Positions 35,001 to 44,384 are shown, counted from the first letter of the stretch. The stretch is 64,000 nucleotides of DNA from Clostridium aciditolerans (GCF_016316925.1 NZ_JAEEGB010000003.1:98042-162041); one strand, 5' to 3'. Program-made: numbers and translations. The notes: generated by a model from the letters alone, not told the origin.

Positions 35001-35759
35001 GTGAAAAAATATATTGAAGAGCTTATAAAAAATTATGTTAATAATTATGGAGACATAAAATCTGTTAAAACTAAATATAGAGAGCCTCTAGTGGCTTTTG
35101 CAAATGCAGATGATGAAGAGTTCATTAATTTAAAACATATAGTATCGCCTTCACATATGCTTCCAAAGGATTTTTTAGAAGATGCAAAAACAGTTATTTG
35201 TTACTTCATACCTTTTGATAACTCTATAGCATATAGTAATATAAAAGGTAAGGAGAGCTCTGAAGCTTGGGCAGTTGCTTATGTTGAAACGAATGAAATG
35301 ATGACTAATTTAAACAATTATATTAAGAGTGATTTAGAACAAAAGGGGTATCACTGTAGTGTGATTCCATTAACTTATAATTTCGATACATACAAATTAA
35401 TAAGTGATTGGTCTCAAAGACATGTAGCTTTTATTTCAGGCTTAGGAACCTTTGGTTTAAATAATATGCTTATTACAGAAAGGGGATGTTGTGGAAGATT
35501 TGCAAGTGTAGTTACAAACTTAATTTTGGAGACCTCTGATAAAAGAATAAAGGAACATTGCTTATATAAAGCTAATAATACATGTAAGAAGTGTGTAAAA
35601 AGATGTGTAAATGATGCATTAAAAGAGAATCGTTTTGATAGAAAAAAATGCTATGAAATGTGCTTACATAATGATAATCTTTATTCAAATATTGGGGTTT
35701 CAGATGTTTGTGGTAAGTGTTTAGTAGATGTTCCTTGTTCCTTTATAAGCCCTACATAG
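35001..35759 (+). CDS. QueG-like double 4Fe-4S cluster protein
   Basis: This 252-residue protein is related to epoxyqueuosine reductase (DUF1730 plus ferredoxin domain) but shorter than true QueG. FISGLGTFGLNNMLITERGC is the conserved central block. The cysteine motif CKKCVKRCVNDAL with later Cys residues (CGKCLVDVPC) is consistent with two 4Fe-4S clusters. Many clostridia carry several such paralogs that are probably corrinoid-associated reductases rather than tRNA-modifying enzymes. Start GTG follows GGGTGGGGGA. Exact role unknown. Confidence 0.75.
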   Translation: MKKYIEELIKNYVNNYGDIKSVKTKYREPLVAFANADDEEFINLKHIVSPSHMLPKDFLEDAKTVICYFIPFDNSIAYSNIKGKESSEAWAVAYVETNEMMTNLNNYIKSDLEQKGYHCSVIPLTYNFDTYKLISDWSQRHVAFISGLGTFGLNNMLITERGCCGRFASVVTNLILETSDKRIKEHCLYKANNTCKKCVKRCVNDALKENRFDRKKCYEMCLHNDNLYSNIGVSDVCGKCLVDVPCSFISPT

Positions 35760-35832
35760 GGAAATAAACTCAAAGCTAATTTATGCTATAATCTAAGTTG
35801 ATAATTTTTATAATAAGAAGAGAAAAAATAAA

Positions 35833-35976
35833 TAGTTGAAAGTTGACAGCGGATAATGGATAGTTATAGATGATTTTCTTACTCTATGATTCAGAAAATC
35901 TACAACTTAGAGATTTTTCTATGAAAAATCATCATTCACTCTCAACTTTCGATTTTCAACTCTCAACCCTCAACTA
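35833..35976. repeat. MITE-like palindromic element
   Basis: The left part AGTTGAAAGTTGACAG and right part CTCAACTTTC, TTTTCAACTCTCAAC are imperfect inverted copies; internally GATGATTTTC pairs with GAAAAATCATC. The whole folds into one long hairpin of about 140 bases with no coding content. Confidence 0.55.
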
Positions 35977-36046
35977 AAAGTATTTCACTATTTCAATGAT
36001 TTACATGAGTGTATAATTTAAGATTTTAGCTGGAGCCTAGTAGTGT

Positions 36047-37009
36047 TTATACAGCTAATACGCTGCCACTCCATTTACCACATCTGTCACCAAAGTAGCC
36101 TACAACTGTTTCGCTTCCTAATATCTTTACTACCTCACATCCATTGGTGCAACCTTTACATTCAAAGCTTCTTGAGACAAATTCCATATCAGCTAAATCA
36201 AATCCTTTAAACTTAGTTTTTTCTCCAGTCTTTTCTAAATACTCTCTTGCCAAAATTGAAGCTCCTATTGAACCCATGACTTTATAGTTTTTTGGAACTG
36301 TAACTTCACATCCTAATGCTTCTTCAAAAGCGGCTTTCATACCTATATTTGCAGCTACTCCTCCTTGGAAGAAAATTTCAGATTTAATTTCTTTTCCTTT
36401 AGCTACGTTATTAAGATAATTTCTAACTAAAGCATCACAAAGACCTTTAATGATATCTTTTTCGCTATATCCAAGCTGTTGTTTATGTATCATATCAGAC
36501 TCTGCAAAAACAGCACATCTTCCTGCTATTCTTACGGGATTATTAGATTGAAGGGCATAGTCTCCGAATTCCTCAATGGGAATATCTAATCTTTCTGCCT
36601 GCCTATCAAGAAATGAACCAGTTCCAGCGGCACAAACAGTGTTCATAGCAAAATCTGTTACAATTCCATTGTTCAAAATTATTATTTTTGAATCTTGGCC
36701 TCCAATTTCAATAATAGTTCTTAAGTTTTTATTAGTTTGAAGGGAAGCAACTGCATGAGCTGTTATTTCATTTTTAACCACATCACCGCCAATTAAAAAT
36801 GATGCAATCTGCCTTCCGCTGCCAGTTGTTCCAACAGCTTTTATTTGCTTTGCATCGTATTTGTCTTTTAAGAATTTAAATCCTTCTTGAATAGCGTTAA
36901 TTGGTCTACCTTTAGTTCTCAAATACAGCGATTCTACAACATTCATGTTATTGTCTACAAGCACAATGTCGGTACTAACAGAACCAACATCAACTCCCAT
37001 ATAATACAT
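36047..37009 (-). CDS. Acyl-CoA dehydratase activase (BcrAD/BadFG, HgdC-like ATPase)
   Basis: This 320-residue ASKHA-fold ATPase is of the type that activates 2-hydroxyacyl-CoA dehydratases by ATP-driven electron transfer. The phosphate loops are MGVDVGSVSTDIVLV and IGGQDSKII. NTVCAAGTGSFLDRQAERL and AGRCAVFAESDMIHKQQ carry the two bridging cysteines that hold the dimer 4Fe-4S cluster. It overlaps the upstream DUF2229-type gene by 20 bases. The ATG at 37009 follows AAAGGAG. Its dehydratase partner is probably the pair of genes just upstream. Confidence 0.88.
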   Translation of the reverse strand: MYYMGVDVGSVSTDIVLVDNNMNVVESLYLRTKGRPINAIQEGFKFLKDKYDAKQIKAVGTTGSGRQIASFLIGGDVVKNEITAHAVASLQTNKNLRTIIEIGGQDSKIIILNNGIVTDFAMNTVCAAGTGSFLDRQAERLDIPIEEFGDYALQSNNPVRIAGRCAVFAESDMIHKQQLGYSEKDIIKGLCDALVRNYLNNVAKGKEIKSEIFFQGGVAANIGMKAAFEEALGCEVTVPKNYKVMGSIGASILAREYLEKTGEKTKFKGFDLADMEFVSRSFECKGCTNGCEVVKILGSETVVGYFGDRCGKWSGSVLAV

Positions 37010-38090
37010 TTCTTTTTCTCCTTTCAAGCAAATCTAAGAATGCCTCTATTCTGGTTATATAGCCTGCCTCGCCAGTCATCTCATCTACAACTAGAGTTAG
37101 TATTGGAAAATCTTTATCTCTAGATATAGTTGGAAGTATAGCTTTTGAGACAATTTCAGGCATACATCCCATAGGGAATATCTGAATTGCTCCATCAAAA
37201 TTTTGCTCTTTTGCCAGCACAGCTTCTCCAATGCACTCTCTTGCGTGGCCACCAATATATAATGGAAGATATTCCTTTGAGGCTCTCCGAATATCCAAAG
37301 AGTTTAAGTTTAACTTAGTTAAAGACATATTTTTAACCCACCAACTAGGGGTAAGATGTCTTTTTGTTGAAATTCCGTAGTCCATTAATTTATCTTCAAT
37401 GTATAGACTAGAGAAAGGTTCGATGACAGTATATATTTCACCTATAATAGCAATCTTAATAGGATTTTTTTTCTTGTCAATATGTACAGTTTCTAGTAAG
37501 TTTTTATACTTTTTCAGATGTTCGAACATTTGTTCTGGCGTGTTTTGTTTTATTGCTTCAGTTTTACATTGATTCAAAAGCATCTTACACTGTCCTTTAT
37601 TTACTTCGTATCCAGCAAGATAGTGAGCTGTGCTTTCTATTTCGTCTATTAAATTTATAATTTTTACTGCATAATACACAGCTTTAAGTTGATCTTTTTT
37701 TGATTTACTACTGTTTTTCGAAATTGAACTTATCCGATTAAAAAGCTCTTTCAAACCTATGTCTCTAGGGTTATCAATCACAATAAATTCTAGATCATGA
37801 CCTAACTTTTTTAATAAGTTCATCTGAAGCTCACAGTATTCCCCAAACCTACAGGGTCCGCAGCTTCCTACAAATATTATAGTATCTGCACCTTGCTTAA
37901 TACTTTCAATATAATTGCCTATCATTATTTTAAAAGGCAAACATATTTCCTCAGGGGAATATAGCGATCCTACTTCCAGGGCAGCTTTATTGCTTAAGGG
38001 AGGTATAACATATTCTACTCCTAGGCCATCAAATAAAGCTTTTGCAGCAAAGTAGGTGTTACCAAGATGAGGAAAGGTTATTTTCATATG
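36990..38090 (-). CDS. DUF2229/2-hydroxyacyl-CoA dehydratase-like protein (larger)
   Basis: This protein of about 366 residues resembles the dehydratase D-component-like part of large activase fusion proteins. It has EEICLPFKIMIGNYIESIKQGADTI, a cysteine-rich VGSCGPCRFGEY segment, and GEIYTVIEPFSSLYIE; the C-terminal DEMTGEAGYITRIEAFLDL is shared with its neighbour. The ATG at 38090 follows AAAGGAG. It overlaps both neighbours. Acyl-CoA dehydration is not shown; these family members often lack a defined substrate. Confidence 0.72.
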   Translation of the reverse strand, partial: HMKITFPHLGNTYFAAKALFDGLGVEYVIPPLSNKAALEVGSLYSPEEICLPFKIMIGNYIESIKQGADTIIFVGSCGPCRFGEYCELQMNLLKKLGHDLEFIVIDNPRDIGLKELFNRISSISKNSSKSKKDQLKAVYYAVKIINLIDEIESTAHYLAGYEVNKGQCKMLLNQCKTEAIKQNTPEQMFEHLKKYKNLLETVHIDKKKNPIKIAIIGEIYTVIEPFSSLYIEDKLMDYGISTKRHLTPSWWVKNMSLTKLNLNSLDIRRASKEYLPLYIGGHARECIGEAVLAKEQNFDGAIQIFPMGCMPEIVSKAILPTISRDKDFPILTLVVDEMTGEAGYITRIEAFLDLLERRKRNVLYGS

Positions 38091-38982
38091 TAACACATCT
38101 CCTTTCAAGCATATCAGAAAAGGCTTCTAATCTTGTATCAAAGCCTGCTTCGCCAGTATGTTCATCGATTTTTAAGATTAACAGTGGAAAATCATCTAAT
38201 TTATCTTTTATAAGCTCTATAACTACAGAGTCTATTCCACAGGCAAAGGAAGATATATACACTATTCCATCTATTTTATTATTCTCAGCTAAATAAGTAG
38301 AGAAACCATAAGAGTTTTTAGCAAAAGTCCAAAAAGGTCTTTTGAAAAGCGAATTAATTTGATCTTGTATATAATTGCTTTCTATATTCTCTTCAGTTAT
38401 CACGCCAATGCCTAAATTATTAAGTTTTTTAATCACATCCATATTTACGAATTTATCATAAACATTATAGGGATGACCTACTAAAGCTACATTTAATTTA
38501 AAATTATCATTTTTTATACCGCCTTTATGAAGCTTTTGAGCTTTTAAAGCAGCCTCATATGCTTTACCTATTTTTAAATAGTTTTTGGTAAATATAATAC
38601 CTGTATTTCTAGCCCAGCTTCTTAAGCTTTTCTTAGAGAATGCATAAATGGGGGAGGTAATAGTCTGAGGCATATCAGGTATATTATTTATCACCATTTC
38701 TGGAAGACCACAAAACTTAGGGCAAATATATTCGTTTGCACTTATTTGCATAATACGTGGAATAAAGATTATATCGCATTTATCTTTAATATATGCAACA
38801 TGACCATGAAAAACCTTTACAGGTAAGCAAGCTTCATCTATACAATATTTTACTCCCATATCTAATATCTCTTTATTTGTTTCTGGAGAGGTAATAATCT
38901 CTGCTCCGAGCTCTGTAAAAAAGGTTTCCATGAAGGGGTAGTACTTATAATACAATAATCCTTTAGGTATTCCAACTTTCAT
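38059..38982 (-). CDS. DUF2229/2-hydroxyacyl-CoA dehydratase-like protein (smaller)
   Basis: This 307-residue protein is the first gene of a three-gene overlapping run. It begins VGIPKGLLYYKYYPFMETFF, the DUF2229 opening, with YCIDEACLPVKVFHGHV, EYICPKFCGLPEM and a C-terminal DEHTGEAGFDTRLEAFSDML that matches the end of the next gene. In many anaerobes these modules and the activase form one polypeptide of over 1000 residues; here they are three proteins. AAGGAGAT precedes the ATG. Confidence 0.75.
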   Translation of the reverse strand: MKVGIPKGLLYYKYYPFMETFFTELGAEIITSPETNKEILDMGVKYCIDEACLPVKVFHGHVAYIKDKCDIIFIPRIMQISANEYICPKFCGLPEMVINNIPDMPQTITSPIYAFSKKSLRSWARNTGIIFTKNYLKIGKAYEAALKAQKLHKGGIKNDNFKLNVALVGHPYNVYDKFVNMDVIKKLNNLGIGVITEENIESNYIQDQINSLFKRPFWTFAKNSYGFSTYLAENNKIDGIVYISSFACGIDSVVIELIKDKLDDFPLLILKIDEHTGEAGFDTRLEAFSDMLERRCVTYENNLSSSW

Positions 38983-39092
38983 TTAAAAATCTCCTTTAAT
39001 ACAAATAAAAAATTTAAATAACATGATCACATTTGTATATTTTACCTTATTACATAAATATTATTCATTTTTTAAAAATTTGCTTATATCAT

Positions 39093-39120
39093 AGGTAACA
39101 TATTAATTATTATGTAAACT
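39093..39120 (+). other. dif-like Xer recombination site, copy 2
   Basis: The XerC-type arm AGGTAACATAT, core TAATTA and XerD-type arm TTATGTAAACT form a 28-mer. The right arm is identical to the XerD half of B. subtilis dif. It is in direct orientation with copy 1. Confidence 0.6.
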
Positions 39121-39219
39121 AATAAAATAAATTATTTAAAAATAATTAAGAATGTATGATAAAATATATCCAATAGGTGTATTTATAAATAAATTATCAA
39201 ATATATAGGAGGTAATAAA

Positions 39220-39693
39220 ATGAGTTATACGATAAAGGATGTTTTGGACAAATTAATAGATATAGAGAAGGAGATGTCAAAGTTATACTCCAATATCTCA
39301 AATATAGATAACAAAAATTATGATAGTTTTAAGATATTATGTAAGGTAATGGCCAGAGAGGAGGGGAGGCACGTAGCATATTTTGATCAGATGAAAAACA
39401 GTATAACTGATGAGGATAACGTGGAAATAGATATTTTCACTTATGATAAAATATCTCAAGCTATTGCTCAATTCAAAAGCAAGATAGACATGCCTAATCT
39501 AAAAAACATTAAGGAATTAATAGGATTTATAGTGAACTTTGAAAAAGAAAATGCAGCACTACTTATAAACTTAAGAGGAAAATTGGTTAAAAAGGTTAAT
39601 GACACCGAAAAGGACAGTTATAAAATGTTAACTATTTTAATAGAGGAAGAAAATAAACATGTAAAATCTCTTTTACCATATTGTAATAAGTAA
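39220..39693 (+). CDS. Ferritin-like / rubrerythrin-related protein
   Basis: This 157-residue four-helix protein has di-iron type motifs: DIEKEMSKLY in helix 1, AREEGRHVAYFDQ in helix 2, NFEKENAALL in helix 3 and IEEENKHVKSLL in helix 4. This is the E...EExxH repeated pattern of ferritin-like domains. It has no C-terminal rubredoxin, so it is not a complete rubrerythrin. A role in peroxide or iron handling is likely for the family. AGGAGG precedes the ATG. Confidence 0.78.
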   Translation: MSYTIKDVLDKLIDIEKEMSKLYSNISNIDNKNYDSFKILCKVMAREEGRHVAYFDQMKNSITDEDNVEIDIFTYDKISQAIAQFKSKIDMPNLKNIKELIGFIVNFEKENAALLINLRGKLVKKVNDTEKDSYKMLTILIEEENKHVKSLLPYCNK

Positions 39694-39832
39694 TTTCAGT
39701 ATAGAATTTTAATAACTGTAGGAGACTATTTATTCTATTAAAAGCAATGAGATTATATTATATGAAATAAGAATAAATACAGCATATTTAGTTAAACTTA
39801 TACTAGATACTTATTTGGGAAAGAGTGATACT

Positions 39833-40468
39833 ATGTTTTTGAATAGATATGATGCTGGAGAGAAGCTTGCTGAAAAATTAGAAAAGTTTAAAGCTGAAGA
39901 TGTAGTTGTTCTAGCAATACCAAGAGGTGGAGTTGAAACTGCGTATAACACCATAAAAAAGTTTAATTTTAAATGGGATTTGATTACTCCACGAAAAATC
40001 GGCGCCCCACATAATGAGGAAGTGGCAATAGGTGCAGTATCTATGGATGGAACTTATGTTCTAGATGAGAAAATAGTACAATATTTTAACATACCAGATG
40101 AATATATAAAAAAACAAGTAGCATCAGAATTAATAGAAATTAAACGAAGGCTAAGAGAGTATAGAGGAGATGAGGATCCACCGGATGTAAAGAACAAGGT
40201 TGTAATTGTAATTGATGACGGTATAGCTACTGGCTTTACTTTACTTGCGGCTATAGAGTCTATAAAAAAGCTGCAAGCAAGAAAAATTATAATAGCAGTT
40301 CCTGTTGCTCCTTCTGAAACTGTTGAGCGTTTCAGTAAAATTGTTGATGAAGTAATATGTTTGTTGATACCAAGTGAATTTTATGCTGTGGGTATGCATT
40401 ATGAAAGTTTTCCTCAGGTTACAGATAAAGAACTTTTTAGTGTAATGGATAAACTTAAAAACAAATAA
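39833..40468 (+). CDS. Predicted phosphoribosyltransferase (COG1926-like)
   Basis: This 211-residue type I PRTase-fold protein has VVVLAIPRGGVETAY at the front, WDLITPRKIGAPHNEEVAIGA, and the PRPP-binding VVIVIDDGIATGFTLLAAI. The C-terminal VERFSKIVDEVICL segment is typical of the stand-alone family, whose substrate is not established. The ATG at 39833 follows GGGAAAGAG; a TTG at 39815 is unlikely. It is monocistronic with a terminator. Confidence 0.82.
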   Translation: MFLNRYDAGEKLAEKLEKFKAEDVVVLAIPRGGVETAYNTIKKFNFKWDLITPRKIGAPHNEEVAIGAVSMDGTYVLDEKIVQYFNIPDEYIKKQVASELIEIKRRLREYRGDEDPPDVKNKVVIVIDDGIATGFTLLAAIESIKKLQARKIIIAVPVAPSETVERFSKIVDEVICLLIPSEFYAVGMHYESFPQVTDKELFSVMDKLKNK

Positions 40469-40503
40469 TAGAAAAATCAATTCTATTAAAAAAATTATTT
40501 TTA

Positions 40504-40545
40504 AAATTCTTCAATTGTACAAAAATACGATTGAAGAATTTTTAT
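40504..40545 (+). terminator. Terminator after the PRTase gene
   Basis: AAATTCTTCAAT (40504-40515) pairs with ATTGAAGAATTT (40530-40541), followed by TTATTTT. Confidence 0.85.
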
Positions 40546-41133
40546 TTTGTATTTTTATAAATAAATGTATAATATTTTACGACATTAATAAGTATAAAAG
40601 TCACCATAAAATTACATTTTATTCCTCCTAACCTACTGCGTGGGGAAGAGTAGGGGAAATGGATGAAAATTGAATCCACAAAGTTATCACCATATGTGTT
40701 GAATTGATGATTTAATAAATATCCACTGATTTGCCACAAAATGTATTTTTTTAAAATGAAGGTTGAGGAATGATAAAATGAATTAAAAACAGCATAAAAA
40801 TAATTTTTGTGCCAATTGAGAATATTATCAATTGAAATTTAGATGTAGAAATATAAGAAGTGGTTTTTACAATTATATACAAAGAATTTAGTGTATAATT
40901 GCATTAAATATAGATTTTAATATATAATGATAATTGTTGATTTTAGATTATGGTTTATATAAATGTTGATATATCTAAAGTTAAGAGATTTTTAGATTAT
41001 AAATATTTTTATTGATATATATAATAAATTATTATAAATTAGCAGGATTTTTACGCTATTTTGTAGAATACTATATTCGCTAAATACACATTTAGCGAAG
41101 TTGAGTCAAAAAATAGAGGGGGAATGGACCAAA
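40546..41133. other. AT-rich intergenic region before the recombinase
   Basis: About 590 bases carry no gene-like frame. A short hairpin TTCGCTAAAT/ATTTAGCGAA (about 41078-41101) lies just before the recombinase ribosome site and could affect its translation. No other element is supported. Confidence 0.5.
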
Positions 41134-42120
41134 ATGCATTACGACTTAAATCATATTTATGACCCAGATATTCCTGAGTGTTTAAATGACTTTTTAAATT
41201 ACTTAGGCACTATTCGTGGCAAATCTAAAAATACCATAGATGGATATAAAGTTGATCTCATTATGTTTTTTAGATTTCTAAAACTGTATAGAGGAAGAGT
41301 TGCAAACAATCAAGACTTTGAAACTATACAAATAAATGATATAGACGATAACTTCATCAAAAGAATAAAGCTTAGCGATTTGTTCGCATTTATATCCTTC
41401 GCAGAGAATTACAGAAGCAACGGCAGTTATGCCAGAGCTAGAAAAGTAGCTACATTAAAATCTTTCTTTAAATATCTCCATGGCAAAGCAAAAATTATAG
41501 ATGAAAACCCGGCTTTGGAGTTGGAATCACCTAAGATAAGTAAGAGAAATCCTATTTACCTTACATTAGAAGAAAGTAAAGCTCTTTTAAATTCTATAGA
41601 CGGAAAATATAGAGAAAGAGATTACTGCATAATAACATTATTTTTAAACTGTGGTTTAAGACTTTCGGAATTATGCGGTATAGATATTTCTAGAATCAAA
41701 GAAGATACTTTAACAGTCATAGGAAAAGGTAATAAAGAAAGAACTGTATATTTGAACAGCGCCTGCATGAAGGCTATACGTAACTATTTAATGGTTAGAA
41801 ATCAAGATTACGATAAGATTAAAGATAAGGATGCTCTTTTTATAAGTAAAAATAACGTTAGAATAAATAAAAGATCTGTAGAATTAATGCTAAAAAAATA
41901 CCTTGAGAAAGCAGATTTAGATACAGATAAATATACTCCCCATAAATTAAGGCATACCGCTGCTACACTTATGTATAAGTACGGAAATGTAGATATAAGA
42001 AGTCTTCAAAAGATTCTAGGTCATGAGAATGTATCTACTACACAGATTTACACTCACGTTGATGATGAAAAGCTAAGGGAAGCAGTTCGTTCTAACCCGC
42101 TTAGCGAGGAAGATATTTAG
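41134..42120 (+). CDS. XerC/XerD-type tyrosine recombinase
   Basis: This 328-residue recombinase has an N-terminal core-binding domain (FLNYLGTIRGKSKNTIDGY) and a C-terminal catalytic domain. The catalytic residues are Arg in CGLRLSELCG, Lys in GKGNKERTV, HKLRH, GHENVSTTQ and the nucleophile Tyr in QIYTHV. The length and the lack of phage-type extensions fit chromosomal Xer enzymes used for dimer resolution. The ATG at 41134 follows AGGGGG; a TTG at 41101 is the alternative. Two dif-like sites lie 2 and 7 kb upstream. Whether this is the housekeeping XerC/D or an accessory enzyme cannot be told here. Confidence 0.88.
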   Translation: MHYDLNHIYDPDIPECLNDFLNYLGTIRGKSKNTIDGYKVDLIMFFRFLKLYRGRVANNQDFETIQINDIDDNFIKRIKLSDLFAFISFAENYRSNGSYARARKVATLKSFFKYLHGKAKIIDENPALELESPKISKRNPIYLTLEESKALLNSIDGKYRERDYCIITLFLNCGLRLSELCGIDISRIKEDTLTVIGKGNKERTVYLNSACMKAIRNYLMVRNQDYDKIKDKDALFISKNNVRINKRSVELMLKKYLEKADLDTDKYTPHKLRHTAATLMYKYGNVDIRSLQKILGHENVSTTQIYTHVDDEKLREAVRSNPLSEEDI

Positions 42121-42130
42121 CAATAAAAAT

Positions 42131-42172
42131 AAATCGGAAAGTTGTATTATTCTAACAGCTTTCCGATTTTAA
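42131..42172. terminator. Convergent terminator
   Basis: AAATCGGAAAG (42131-42141) pairs with CTTTCCGATTT (42159-42169). It lies between the recombinase and the deformylase gene. Confidence 0.8.
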
Positions 42173-42260
42173 ATATGAGTCATAATTAATCAATCTATAC
42201 TCGAAACTGCTTTTTACTAATTCCTAATCCTTTTTATGTATTCACTCCCCTACATGAATA

Positions 42261-42764
42261 CTAAAAGCACCCTGACTTATTTTTGTTTATTCTAAAGGAT
42301 TTATTGTCAATTGCTCTCTGTACCGCTAATACGCCATCTAAATGATCGTATTCATGCTGTATTAATTCAGCTAAGTCCCCTTCAAATTCTATGCTGCAAT
42401 CAGTCCAGTTTAAATCCTTATAATAAACTCTACATTTTTTATATCTATATAATTTTACTTCTAACCCAGGATAACTCATACAGTCATCCCACATTTCGAA
42501 TTTCTCATTCTCGAAAAATTCAAGTCTTGGATTTATAAAAGCAATAGAATTGTTGTCAAAATTCATGTAGATTATTCTATACAATTCATTTATTTGAGGT
42601 GCCGCTATTGCCCTTCCAAAACCATATTTTTCTCTAAAATTCATCATTGTATCATGTAAATCTTCAACTATTCGTTTTGCTTTGTCAATTTCATCTTTTG
42701 AAACTTCTTTACATACCTCATAGAGTTTTTCATTGCCTAGTAATAATATTTCCTTTACAGCCAT
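42261..42764 (-). CDS. def: Peptide deformylase paralog
   Basis: Deformylase removes the N-formyl group from nascent proteins. The 167-residue protein keeps the three metal/active-site blocks in altered form: GFGRAIAAPQI for motif 1, WDDCMSYPG where EGCLS is usual for motif 2, and IQHEYDHLDG for motif 3. Cys and both His metal ligands are present. The divergent motif 2 suggests a secondary deformylase with changed specificity or regulation, as seen in multi-copy Firmicutes. GGGGGAAGAAC precedes the ATG. Confidence 0.85.
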   Translation of the reverse strand: MAVKEILLLGNEKLYEVCKEVSKDEIDKAKRIVEDLHDTMMNFREKYGFGRAIAAPQINELYRIIYMNFDNNSIAFINPRLEFFENEKFEMWDDCMSYPGLEVKLYRYKKCRVYYKDLNWTDCSIEFEGDLAELIQHEYDHLDGVLAVQRAIDNKSFRINKNKSGCF

Positions 42765-42922
42765 TGTTCTTCCCCCTTCTTTTTTATCAGTTCATAATAT
42801 CTAAAATACTGATAAATATTCTCATTTATACACTTATACTTTATTTTCTTATAGCTTTTGTGTTTATATTTATTATACATAGCATTTTAGCCCTTTTCTA
42901 CAAAATTATTGTTCATATAACC

Positions 42923-44384
42923 CTATAATAGGCGATTCTTTTTCTTTAATTTGCGGTATAAGGTGGCAATACCTATTCCCATCTTCTCAGCAATAACTTT
43001 TTTTGATTCACCAGCAGAGCCATAAATCTCAATTGCTTTTTTAAAGAGTTCTTTTTCCATATGTTCTATACCACAATTATCATCTTTTAATAATTCTGTT
43101 ATGTTTTTGATCTTTGGGGGTAACAGATCATCACAAATGTGTCCATCCTCTCCCATCATGTTAATTATATACTCTATTGTATTTTGAAGTTCTCTTACAT
43201 TTCCAGGCCAATTATAGTTTACTATAAAGCTCCAAAAGCTTTGTGATATACTAACTACCTTTTTATTAAATAACCTTGAAAATTTATTTATAAAATAATT
43301 AGCTAATAATTTTATATCGCTTTTTCTTTTCCTAAGAGGTGGAAGAAAAAGTGGGATTACATTCAATCTGTAATATAAATCTTCTCTAAAAGTATTGTTT
43401 TTAACCATGTCTTCTAAGTTTTTATTGGTAGCAGCAATCACTCTTGCATTGATACTTATCAGCTTATTGGAACCCAGTCTGGCAACTTCCCTTTGTTCCA
43501 ATACCCTTAACAGTTTAACCTGTATGTATAATGGCATATCACCTATTTCATCTAAAAAAATAGTTCCGTTATTCGCCTGCTCAAACTTCCCTATTTTACC
43601 CTTAGGATCCGCTCCTGTAAAAGCACCTCTTACATAACCAAACAATTCGCTCTCTAACAGGTTTTCAGGAATTGCAGCACAGTTGACAGCAATAAAGGGC
43701 CCTTCAGATCTTTCGCTTTCGTTATGAAGTGCTCTTGCATAAAGCTCTTTACCCGTACCACTTTCACCTGTTATTAGCACTGTTGATATAGATGAAGCAA
43801 TCCTCTTTATTTTTTGATTTAATATTTGTATTTCTTTTGATTCTCCAATAATACTACTTAAACCAATTTTTTCTTTTGTTGTAGTTAATGTAAGCGCCTT
43901 TTGGTTAGCAACTTCTAGGTTTCTTTCATTCTCTTTTGTCTCAAGAGCTTTTGAGGAGATTAAATCTGAAATTTGATCAAGAAAGTTAATAAAAGTATCA
44001 TAGTTCTCCAATATATGATTTCTTTGTGATTCAGTAGTACATACAAAGGCTATGATACCGATGACCTTTTCCGTTCAGCTTAATTGGCGCGTTCATATGA
44101 AAAGTCTCAACACAATTTAATCTTTCGGGACAATTCTTGCAAATCTCATTTTCCTTTGGATTACTAATAATTTTCTTTTCTCCAGTTTCAATAACCATCT
44201 TAGCAATATGACCTTCGTCAGACATATTTAAGTTATTTTTTTCCTTATACCGCACTGTTCCAGCTACCCTTATTAAGTTCAAATCTACAATTACAACATC
44301 CACTTTAAGTATTTGAGATAGTACAGTAACATACTTATTAGCCGTATCTTGAATTTTCCATAAAATATTACTCACCGCTATCAC
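42923..44384 (-). pseudogene. Sigma-54-dependent activator split by a one-base frameshift
   Basis: The first frame (44384 to about 44066) encodes a GAF/PAS-like sensory domain with a cysteine group, CKNCPERLNC, ending NAPIKLNGK. One extra base within GGTCATC (plus-strand 44064-44070) puts it out of frame; removing one G gives [18 protein letters not shown] joined to [13 protein letters not shown]. The second part has a full AAA+ domain (GESGTGKE Walker [17 protein letters not shown]) and a C-terminal Fis-type helix-turn-helix. As sequenced, the sensor and the ATPase are separated. A sequencing error, a recent mutation, or a programmed frameshift are all possible. Confidence 0.85.

Noticed and set aside
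40600..40710. Slightly GC-richer stretch that might hide a small RNA.
   Set aside because: No stable helix, promoter or terminator could be paired by eye.
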